64,000 bases of DNA, from assembly GCF_026745355.1 (NCBI RefSeq), contig NC_079206.1, forward strand, positions 17,138,582 through 17,202,581, in the 5' to 3' direction. The translations under genes were made by a program, and so were the position numbers. The notes beneath the pieces are model-generated. The model saw only the letters and a list, made by a program, of their open reading frames with translations. It was not told the DNA's origin and made no database searches. Each line of letters opens with the position of its first letter. Position 1 is the stretch's first letter. Below are positions 55,604 through 64,000 of the stretch, piece by piece. The DNA comes from Beta vulgaris subsp. vulgaris (Eukaryota; Streptophyta; Magnoliopsida; Caryophyllales; Amaranthaceae).

Positions 55604-57806
55604 GATACTTTTTTTTTTCTAACTAAGAGAGTAGATTAATTAACCACCAAATTTACAACCAAAACCAAACCAAAGGAGGTTGGACCCCCAGCCATAAGGT
55701 AGGTAAACAACCAAGTAGGTAGCTAAGTACAATTACTTAAATCACAAGCTCATAAACCACTCATGATCTTTCCTAGAAATCTTCTTAGGCATAACAACTA
55801 AAATCCTCCCCTTTAGTACTATGTCGAATTTGCTTCAACATTAAGCACACATTGCTTCCAGTATACTAAGTTCCTGCTTTGCTAGATGAAATAGATCAAT
55901 GCAATCAAACCATCCAATACAACTTGCTTTCTGAATTTGGTTATGCTATTTTAAATTTTGTTCATCAGTTGTTGCAAATCATCAGTATGATGCCTAATAT
56001 TGAGCCATTCCTACAGAATCTTCAAGTAGGTTGTACTATATTTGCACTTGAAATATAAATGTTGGCTTGTCTCACTATATTCTCCACATATCAAACATAA
56101 ATCATTCAAGCTAACTCCATATTGTGCAAGTCTTGTTGTTTGTAGTTTCTCTTGTACTGATAGCCAAAAAATGAACTTATGCCTTGGCACACCGAGTACT
56201 CTATTCCACACTACTGTATCCCATGTTACACCAGATTGTTCAATATTGAGTGCCTCATACACCTTCTTCATAGAGTATTCCATCATATTACACAACTCCT
56301 CCTATGTATATATCAGCTCCAATTGCATTTTAACAAAGCACTTGACTTAGGAACATAAGCCTACCAATCTGCACCCTTTATATAAACTGAATTTATCCAT
56401 CTCAACCAAACACTATCATGTTTAGTAGATAGAGCCCATACATGCTTACCAAGAAAACAACATTCCAATTAAAAATATTCCTAAATCCAAGCCCACCAGC
56501 TGATTTAGGTTGACATAGTTTATCCCAAGCCACAAAACCAGGTTTTTGGAAAAAATATTGTCCATTCCAAATAAAAGCTCTATATATCTTGCATATTTTA
56601 ACCAATACTTTCTTTGGGATAAGAAAAACCTAAGCCCTGTACATATGTAGGCTAAGCAACACTGAATTTATCAACTGCACCCTTGTTGTGTAAGATAATT
56701 TCTTGAGATCCACAATCTAATCCTTGTTGTCATCTTTTCAGTAAGTATTTCACATTGAGCAACATACATCTTTTTAGCACAAATAGGTACTCTACGGTAC
56801 CTGAATGGTAATGTACACTGAGCAAAACCATATGCTTCTAAAATTCTTGTATATCAGCGTTGGACATACCACAATTATACATTGCACATTCATTCACATT
56901 TGCTTTCAAGCCAGAATTTTTTGAAAAAGCTTAAAAGCTCTCAACATCAAGTACACAGATGTATATTCTCCCTTGCAGCACATAATTAAATCGTCGGCAA
57001 AACACATATCTGTTAATTTCATCTCTTTACACCTAGGATGGTATTGAAACTGCTCTAATTCAGTGAGTTTTGTCAAGATTCTTGAGAAATACCCCATGCA
57101 GAGTACAAATAACAAAGGTGATATTGGATCACCTTGACTTAAGCCCCTGGCCTTAAAGGCTTAAAGAAATCCCTCATATTACCATTAAGCATTACAGAGA
57201 ACATTGGTGTTGACACACATTCCATTATCAACTCCTTCAAGGTTGTAAGGAAACCCAATGTAGATAACATTTCTCTCAAAAATTCCCAACTTACTGTATC
57301 ATATGTTTTTTGAAGATCAATCTCCAATATGCAACTAGCATTTACTTGCTTTCTTCCATAGTGCTTGACTAAATTCTGCAACACCATAATATTATGAATG
57401 ATATACCTCCCATGTACAAAACCACTTTGATTCTCCATAATCAAATCTGGAAATACTTATCTGAGTCTCCCACAAAGAACCTTTGTAATACATTTGTAAA
57501 TAGTATTATAATCGGATATAGGTCTAAATTCACTCACATTATGTGGGTATTTAGTTTTAGGAATTAGAGTGATCACTATATTATTCAATTCTTTCAAAAT
57601 CTTCCCTCCTTATGCACGTAGTGCATCCAATACAACTGTTATCACTTCCTCGCCTACTAATTGCCTTGTGTCTGCATAGAAATAGGTGCTAAAACCATCT
57701 ACTCTAGCAGCCTTACAACCAAGAATAGAAAATAGAGCCTTCTTAACTTTAGTAACAATATATGGTGCACACAAAATGCTCTTGTGCTAATCTGTAATCA
57801 CATGAT
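55604..57806 (-). pseudogene. LINE 2 ORF2, reverse transcriptase and zinc-binding part
   Basis: Carries the C-terminal half of the LINE polymerase. Blocks in order on the minus strand: YIVTKVKKALFSI (about 57770), VITLIPKTKYP and FRPISDYNTIYKCI (about 57570-57500), QSGFVHGRYIIHNIMV, EIDLQKTYDTVSWEFLREML (57444-57139), CFADDLIMCCKGE with the catalytic aspartates (about 57010-56970), FIWNGQYFFQKPGFVAWDKLC and KSAGGLGFRN (56605-56402), and a zf-RVT region with CLICGEYSETSQHLYFKC (about 56095-56040). At least four frame changes. The catalytic FADD is intact. Confidence 0.87.
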
Positions 57807-59238
57807 CAGGCCCGTCTCGAACTATATAAAGGCCCTGTGCGATCTCGTATTTGAAAAATTCAATAATGTAATAGCTCATCCATACTTCACATAATCATAT
57901 TATGAATAAAAAATACGGTTATTTCATGAGGTACCCCTGAGTTCTTTGAAAATTCACGTGGTACCCATTTTTTTAAAAAAATTCACCAGGTACCCTTGAG
58001 TTTACTAAAAATGCACCAGATGCCCTTAATGACTAACGGCTTTAAGTTTCGTTAGTCATTAAGCCACGTGGCAACTTCGTATTGGCTCTCTAAAAAATAT
58101 TTTGTTAATAATTAAACAAAATTAATAAAAAAACTTTAAAAAAATTAAAAAATTTTAAAAAAATCTCAACCCCTAGCCACCAGCCCACCACTGCCACCAC
58201 CTTGCCACCACCTGCCGGCGGTAATCCCACCGCCTTTACCGCCTCCGTCACCCTCCTGCGCCGGCGAGGAGCGAGGACCGTTGGTGTCACACCCTCGCCG
58301 GTAGCCTTCCCCTCCCCGCATAACCAACATCCCGATGCCAAAACCCCAACCCACCCCCTCAAAAAACCTCCCTCCACCCCACGGCCGGCGCCTAAATCAC
58401 ATCCCCGGTGCCGGCGAACATTTCTCGACCATCCTCAACCCATTTCACTCCTTAAAACACCACATAAAACCCCCAAATCGAAAACCCCCAAATCAAAAAT
58501 TAGGGTTTCGATTTGGGGGTTTTAAGATTTGTAGGTGGTTGTTTAAGGGGGGAAAGAGGGTGGGGATGGCAGGGAGTGGGGCGACGAAGCTTTGCCGGCG
58601 CCGTGGAGGGAGTTTTGGCGCCGGCTGTGGTGCAAAGGGGGTGTTTCAAGGGGTTAGGAGGGGGTTTCGAGGGGTGAAGGTGGTTTCGGAGGGAAGAGGA
58701 GGCTGCCGGGGAAGGGGTGGGGCAGGGAAGAGGAGGGCTGCCGGGGAAGTGGTGGGGCAGGGAAGGTCACTGGCGTAGGGGGTTGCGGGGTAGGGGTACT
58801 GCCGGCGAAAGGGGGCGGGGGTGGGGCGTGGTGCGGGGGGGGCAGTGGTGGCTGGGTTTGGTTTTTTTTTTTAAGTTTTTTATTAATTAATTAGTTTTTT
58901 TTTTAATTAACTAAATAATATTTTAGGGAGCCAATAGGAAGTTGCCGCGTGGCATATTAGCCCTTAATGACTAATGGTGTTAACGTCCGTTAGTCATTAA
59001 GGGTATCTGGTGCATTTTTGGTAAATTGAGGGGTACCATGTGAATTTCAAAAGTTTTGTGGGTACCATGTGAATTTTTTAAGTACTTAGGGGTACCTCAT
59101 GAAATAACCGTAAAAAATAGTCTAAATAAGTAGATAAACTTTTTCTTTTTACTACTTGAACTTTCTCTATTTTGGGGCCCTCATAATTAAGGGGCCCTGT
59201 TTCATGGAACATGTTGAACATGCTAAAAGCCGCCCCTG
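57807..59238. mobile_element. hAT MITE, itself interrupted by a Mutator-like element
   Basis: Perfect 8-bp TSD CACATGAT (57799-57806, 59239-59246). The ends CAGGCCCGTCTCGAACT (left) and CAGGGGCGGCTTTTAGC (right, other strand) are hAT-like. Without the nested 57916-59110 insertion it is about 230 bp, a small non-autonomous hAT. It is inserted in ORF2 of LINE 2, and the LINE reading frame resumes across it (…IQEDHV | …SILCAPY). Confidence 0.87.
57916..59110. mobile_element. Mutator-like element with about 190-bp TIRs and GC-rich cargo
   Basis: Perfect 9-bp TSD TAAAAAATA (57907-57915, 59111-59119). Long inverted repeats start CGGTTATTTCATGAGGTACC on both sides and continue with CACGTGGTACCC/CACATGGTACCC, CACCAGATGCCCTTAATGAC and TATTGGCTC blocks to about 58105 and 58925. 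These are the two defining traits of MULEs. The centre (58160-58860) is strongly GC-rich with CCGGCG and GGCGCCG motifs and open frames on both strands (58105-58377 minus; 58202-58525 and 58335-58778 plus). None has a recognisable domain. The contrast with the AT-rich TIRs suggests captured host sequence (Pack-MULE), not proven. Confidence 0.88.
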
Positions 59239-59741
59239 CACATGATCTTCTTGAATTAACGTAACATTAACTGTTTTCCTTAAGGAGGGATCTATAGTCA
59301 AAAAAAATTCATAATAATGTAAGGAGGCATTAGAAACACTTGTAGGTGTATCCTGCCATACTCCATCAGTATCACACATACTATAAAATTAGTTATATGA
59401 CCTTCTTGCTTTTAGACTCTGATGAATGAGTGTAGTATTCTCATCACCATCCTTGACCCAAGCCATATTGGCTTTTGAGCCAAATATTCAACATAAGCTT
59501 GATGTTTGATGTGATAGTCCTACACTGTTCTAAGTTCAACTTCTGCCAATTCAACATCTCTTAGAGATTCTGATGCAATAGCACGTGTGCTTCAGTCATA
59601 TTCTTATACGATTTCACTTCAGCTGCTTGTAAATCTAAAAAACCTTATCGATCTATTCAAGATTTTCTATGCAGATTTCACATTTTTCAACTTTTAAGAA
59701 CTTTGAACATTGTCTTTGCACATTAATGTTCCAAGCATTAT
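59239..59741 (-). pseudogene. LINE 2 ORF2, linker between endonuclease and reverse transcriptase
   Basis: A short surviving piece of the LINE between the hAT and CACTA insertions. On the minus strand it encodes NINVQRQCSKFLKVEKCE (about 59735) and, further on, DTDGVWQDTPTSVSNASLHYYEFF (in pieces, about 59375-59300). This is the segment that precedes the RT fingers in plant LINEs. Stops and a frame change interrupt it. Confidence 0.75.
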
Positions 59742-61080
59742 CACTAGTAGAAAAAAGCTCATCCGATACAGTCAAAATTCGGGCTTACTGATCCGGTTTT
59801 GGTCCGGATCGGGTGACGTAGAAGCAATTATAAGAAATTAACTGATCATGTGGTTGCAATGCAAACTGAATCAATTAGGCATTAACTGATGCAGTTGCAT
59901 CACAAAACCGGATCAGTTAGGCGATTGAACTGATGTGGTTTTGTAATAAAACTGCATCAGTAAAAGTTCATTCACATTTTAAAAAAAAGCATAGCCTATT
60001 GTCTAGGCTACAGGCAGAACATCAATCCAGCTTCAATTCACCGAATTTAAGGATTCGGAAAAACAAAAATAAAATTATATTCAACATTCCATCCCCATTC
60101 AAATCCACCAACATTCAACAATCACATAACAAAATTATAATTAAAAAAATCAACAAAACAAGAATAAATACAAAGAAGAAGATCAATTACTAATCCAAGA
60201 GGTTGTGAAATACAGTAAATTACAGAAAAAAAATTAAAAAATAACGAATAAACTAAATTACATGAAAAGGAAACCAATATAAAAATAAAAAAGAAGTTAC
60301 ACCAAAAATACTAACGAAATTACTCACGAAAATAAAAAGTAAATTGCGAATTGGGGTTTTTTACGAATTAGGGTTTGGAACTGGGCTTTTTTGGTACATT
60401 GTGGTTGGTTTTAAATTAGGGTTTTGTGCGTGGTTGTTTAGTTTTCAAAACGAGGGAGGGTGAGAGGAGTGATGATGGTTGGATGCGAATTAGGGTTCCG
60501 TCTCCCTTCTCTTCGATGCTACTTGTGTCGCGTTCATGCTCTCCTCTGCACTTGTGAATTATCGTTCGTGCTCTCCTCGTCGCTTGCGAATTGTCGTTCA
60601 TGCTCGCCTAGCCGCTTGCAAATTGTCGTTCGTGCTCGCCTCGTTAAATTCATTGCTTGTATGGTGGTGGGCCTCGATGTTCGCTACATTCCAAGAGATC
60701 AAAGAGAGTGATGAGGGCTACAGTGGTTGTGTGATTCATCGGTGTTTGAGGTGATAGATGTGGTGTTTGGCTGATTCGATGGTGTTTGGGTGTTTAGGGT
60801 TTTGTGGGTGAGAGGAGGGCAAAGGGTTATTCAAGTGTTCAGGGTTTGCTGGGGTAGGTGGAAGAGAAACCAAATATTTAAGGAGGAACTCAAGTTGGGC
60901 CGCGCATCACCAAATATCTCGTGGGCTGCTTTCATGGAATGAAATCTGATGCGGTCCACAAAAGGACGCATCAGAATGTCCTCTCAGCTTTCCCTACAAT
61001 TTCTAATATTGATTTTCGGATGCGGTTTTACAAAAACTGAATCAGTTACTAAGTGACATATAAGGTTTTCTCCGCTAGTG
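59742..61080. mobile_element. CACTA element with TGATGCGGTT subterminal repeats (copy 2)
   Basis: Left end CACTAGTAGAAAAAAGC, right end (other strand) CACTAGCGGAGAAAACC, with a perfect 3-bp TSD TAT (59739-59741, 61081-61083). Subterminal motifs CTGATGCGGTT and ACTGATCCGGTT recur in both orientations. The right-end block AGTTACTAAGTGACATATAA is shared with the copy at 10735-12223, so they are one family. The interior has a triplicated TTCGTGCTCTCCTCG/TTCGTGCTCGCCTCG unit at about 60560-60650 and no transposase. It separates the endonuclease of LINE 2 from its reverse transcriptase. Confidence 0.9.
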
Positions 61081-61083
61081 TAT

Positions 61084-61998
61084 TCCTGACCTTCTCCTCA
61101 AACTTTGGTGCCAATCTTCACATTCTGTAATATTTAAAAGGATATCTTCCTTATCTAATCTTAAGATATATAACCAAGACTGCAGGTGAGTGATCAAGCT
61201 CTCCCTCACACAAATGAAACCCCAGCCGTATTAAAAATAGGTTGCCATTGCTGATTTGCCATAATTATATATAGCTTTAAAAATACTCTTAAATTCCCCT
61301 GCTGCTTATTAATCCATGTGAAAAAATTGTATGTGCTTTGTATATCATTCATACCACAATATGCCATACATAGCTTCATATCCCTCATATCAGATTCTTT
61401 AACATGTGATCCAATCCTCTCATCAGTGTGCATCACATAATTAAAATCACCACACATAATCCAGGGTTCATCTACCTTGAATTGCTTAAGATCCTCCCAT
61501 AATCCCTCCCTTTTAGCTCTTTCATTAAAACCATAAATGAAAGTGTAATAAAAACTAGGTTTACCATTCATAGTTTATATCAGACAATGAAGCAACTGAC
61601 TAGAACCTTTCTAAATATCTTCCTAAAAACTTCTTGCCTTCCTCCCAAGATAATCTACCTCTATTATGATAATTAGAATTGGTAGTAAAACACCAACCAC
61701 TATAAAGTCTTTGGTAAAGACTACCTAGATTAGTAGTCCTTATTTTTGTTTCTGAGAGGCTAACAATACTAATAGATAGTTTGTGAATATAGTGCTTCAC
61801 ATATAACTGTTTCTTAGTATTATTACTTCCTCTTACATTCCAACACAACATCTTATACATTACCAATAGGAGGTGCTCCCGCTCCTGACTGTTCTTGTTC
61901 ATTCCTAGCTTCATTAACCTGTTCAACAACTCTTTCCTGTGCCATATAAAGCTTAACAAGAGCTTAAAAATTATTCTTAGTATGAGTCTTTTGCACAC
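61084..61998 (-). pseudogene. LINE 2 ORF2, endonuclease domain
   Basis: The endonuclease nicks target DNA to prime reverse transcription. On the minus strand: LCWNVRGSNNTKKQ (about 61850, carrying the conserved Asn), SLSETKIR with the catalytic Glu, a frame change at about 61600-61570, then PWIMCGDFNYVMHTDERIG with the D-x-N pair, and finally a DHSP block (usually SDHSP) at about 61195. Stops between pieces show that it is dead. The domain ends where the CACTA element is inserted. Confidence 0.85.
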
Positions 61999-62129
61999 TC
62001 GAAGTTCTGACCTTTATTGGCTTCAATGCTTTTTGAAAGTCATTAAGATCCATTTCAGTTGTAGTATTCTGCTTCTCTACTTGTATCATAATAGTTTTTG
62101 TGTTTAATGATCAGGCTTGTATCAGCGGG

Positions 62130-63177
62130 TTTAAGCTGCTTAGGAACCTAAATATGCTTCTTCTGCCGCCTACAATCCTTTCTTAAATGACCAATGCTTT
62201 TACAATGTTCGCATTGATTAGGTTTCCATTCAAACATTACAGGAACCTCTGCTAGGTTACCATGTTCATTCCAAAATTACACTACATCTGGAAATTCCTT
62301 ATCCAACTTCACCTTAATCAACACCCGAGCATATTGTAATTTGTCTCTATTACGTGTTGCATCATCACGTTTAATTGGATCACCTATTTGTGATGTAATC
62401 TTATGTAACGATTTCTCCCCCGGTACTTAAGGTGCAATTGTAATTGAACCCATATTGGAAGTGTTTTCAGATCATCCTTCTCAAAATCAATTTATGATGT
62501 CCAAGACTTCACAATCACTGGTTTATTATCCAAAAAATAGTGACCCTCTAGGACTTTATCCCTAGCATCCATAGCCTTGAACCTCACCAAAAATATACCC
62601 CTCTTAATCATCGCCACTTTTTCCACATTATGACTCTTCCAAACTCATCGAAAAAACCTTTTATCACATGTACAGGAGGTTAAACCTTACAACGTAACAT
62701 ATAACTGAAGAACTCCAGTAGTCTATCTCCTCTTGAATGCCCTCAAGCTTAATATGAACTGGTTCATGCTCAAATTTATCTATTTTAATTCTCTACAGGT
62801 TTATCATGTTCTTTTTCAACATTTTCCAAATTTTCACAATCATGATCATCCTCTAAGTCTTCACAATCAATAAATTGCTGAAAGATTGGATGGTTACCTG
62901 AGTTATTCATCTGAGAAATTTTGTTCGTATTATCATGAATGGATTGTAACCATTCATTAGATTTATGTCTGATTTCAGATTGCTGCTGTAAATTCTGAAA
63001 CAAAGATTTAGGGGTTAAAATCTCTCCAATCCCTAGACCAAAGTCCAGTGCCTCAATCCCGATGGTCTCATCCATAAACTTCGTTCTCAATGCTTGAGAA
63101 TCTGGTGTAGATCCTCTTGCTTTTTCCTCTCGATTATTATGCTCTTTAGTTAGAGATTCGCTGGATTTCCTTGCCAT
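62130..63177 (-). pseudogene. LINE 2 ORF1, RNA-binding protein with CCHC knuckle
   Basis: The ATG at 63177 sits in a favourable context (GCCATGG) and begins MARKSSESLTKEHNNREEKA. The first part (63177-62785) is charged and Asn/Gln-rich and ends at a stop. Broken pieces of a DUF4283-like region follow (62780-62290). The zinc knuckle CEHCKSIGHLRKDC is clearly encoded at about 62205-62160, spaced C-x2-C-x4-H-x4-C. This matches plant LINE ORF1 proteins, which coat the element RNA. Several frameshifts in the DUF4283 part. Confidence 0.82.
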
Positions 63178-63268
63178 GGCAACGAAGAAAACATTCGTCG
63201 ACTGGAAAACTTGGAGAGGAAGTTTGTTAGATTGAAATTTCAATTATCAGTTTGATAATATTTGCATT

Positions 63269-63840
63269 AAAACATTGCTTGGTTGTTTAATTGGATAAAA
63301 CATGACATAAATCAATATTAAGTAAAGGCTATCAATGGGCGAATTTGATTCCTGATCTTATTTTTACCGGCCTTCACCCTCAAACTATATCTATAGTTCA
63401 TTGACCATTAATAGAGTCATGATGGGAAAATCTACATTGAATCAGTCTCGAAGTTTTTTTCTATGATTTTCCAATATCCAATTATGTTTATGAGTTTTTC
63501 TTTAAAGACTTGTTTGTGACTTCTCTCTATTTCAAAATGTTTTCAATAAAACCTTTATAATGAGATAGTGATATACGCGATCATCCCACATCATGTGAAT
63601 AAAAACACGCCCACACTTAGTGATGAGGCTTTATTCCTTTTTGATGAAAATCAGTGACGAGGTTTAAAACTTGGAATTTACACCCCTATAATAAATTAAG
63701 TTATAGGCGCATGGCGATATATATAGAAGTTCAACATTTTATCATGATCAAAATAAAAAAGCTAGCATGCATTATGAATTCATCTTCAAAACGGAGTAAT
63801 ACTTAAGTTTAAAGGGTTAACTAAAGATAAATTGATACAA
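63269..63840. other. intergenic stretch, no gene seen
   Basis: AT-rich. No open frame, RNA gene or bounded repeat recognised. Confidence 0.6.
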
Positions 63841-63841
63841 T

Positions 63842-64000
63842 GGTTTTTTCACCAGATACCCCGAATTTTCAAAAAATTCACTAGGTACCCCTCATGTTTT
63901 CAAAATTCAGCAGGTACCCTTTAATTATTGTTTATTAGCATTAAGTGCCCCTACACTTAACGGAAGTTAGTGCTCTATTAGCCCAAATTTACAAGTTTGC
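63842..64000. mobile_element. left TIR of a second Mutator-like element, cut by window end
   Basis: GGTTTTTTCACCAGATACCC and the following TTCACTAGGTACCCCTCATG, TTCAGCAGGTACCC, CATTAAGTGCCCCTACACTTAACGG blocks parallel, in the same order, the TIR of the MULE at 57916-59110. The partner TIR would lie beyond the window, so the TSD cannot be checked. Confidence 0.65.

Larger units (their letters stand above)
55604..63254 (-). mobile_element. second LINE, minus strand, split by three later insertions
   Basis: A 7.65-kb span that reduces to about 4.9 kb of LINE after removing hAT/MULE (57807-59238) and CACTA (59742-61080). The 3' end is a T run at 55609-55618 (poly(A) on the minus strand). An imperfect 13-14-bp TSD, ATAATATTGCATT (55591-55603) versus ATAATATTTGCATT (63255-63268), brackets it. 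Order on the minus strand: ORF1 with CCHC knuckle, endonuclease, reverse transcriptase, zinc-binding region. No RNase H domain was seen after it, unlike the LINE at 17212-24573. Many frames are broken, so it is older than that copy. Confidence 0.88.

Noticed and set aside
58105..58778. Frames on both strands of the MULE core called as genes
   Set aside because: Compositional consequence of GC-rich DNA, with no motif recognised; kept only as a possible captured fragment.

Overview
The window is plant nuclear DNA, almost certainly from a eudicot. It is AT-rich and intergenic, with every major class of plant transposable element and no host gene that I can identify. A short psbD-like chloroplast fragment supports a plant source. 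The species is not determinable from the sequence alone; Caryophyllales is only a weak guess. Most open frames are fragments of mobile-element proteins or accidents of simple repeats. No microbial operon, CRISPR array, rRNA or tRNA gene was seen.

Layout. 1-8 kb: a candidate Mutator-like element (171-1382) holding two abutting Tourist-type MITEs made of GTTCA pentamers, then a Stowaway MITE, a tRNA-derived SINE, a fold-back element and a CACTA element with GGGCTGCGC subterminal repeats. 8.06-14.86 kb: a PIF/Harbinger DNA transposon with both genes (Myb-like ORF1 and DDE transposase) broken; a CACTA element and a hAT element are nested inside its transposase gene. 15-17.2 kb: a hAT MITE and two fold-back elements embedded in TA/CT microsatellites. 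17.2-24.6 kb: a complete LINE on the minus strand with a perfect 16-bp target-site duplication (TSD). 25-30 kb: two Stowaways, a PIF-type MITE, the psbD fragment and a third GTTCA MITE. 30.6-40.05 kb: a complete Ty3/gypsy element of the Tat type with two LTRs, a 5-bp TSD, a second RNase H and an antisense extra gene. 41-43.6 kb: a fourth GTTCA MITE, two more SINE insertions and a 669-bp near-perfect palindrome. 44.5-54.5 kb: a decayed Ty1/copia element on the minus strand split by two LTR-like (solo-LTR) insertions of 2.46 and 2.14 kb. 55.3-63.3 kb: a Stowaway and a second LINE (minus strand) split by a hAT element, itself split by a Mutator-like element with about 190-bp TIRs, and by a second CACTA. 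The window ends in the TIR of another member of that Mutator-like family.

How the parts relate: the window records successive insertions. TSDs give the order in each nest (PIF, then CACTA and hAT; copia, then two solo LTRs; LINE, then hAT, then MULE, and separately CACTA). Short elements depend on enzymes encoded elsewhere: PIF transposase for the GTTCA and GGGGGCGTTTG MITEs, mariner-type for Stowaways, hAT and CACTA transposases for those elements, and a LINE reverse transcriptase for the SINEs. Coding capacity is broken throughout by frameshifts and stops, many in homopolymers, so part of the damage in the otherwise young-looking LINE and Ty3 element could be residual assembly indels. I found no convincing new biological system. 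The best leads are the GTTCA MITE family, the antisense gene of the Tat element, the B-box-truncated SINE and the MULE with a GC-rich cargo.
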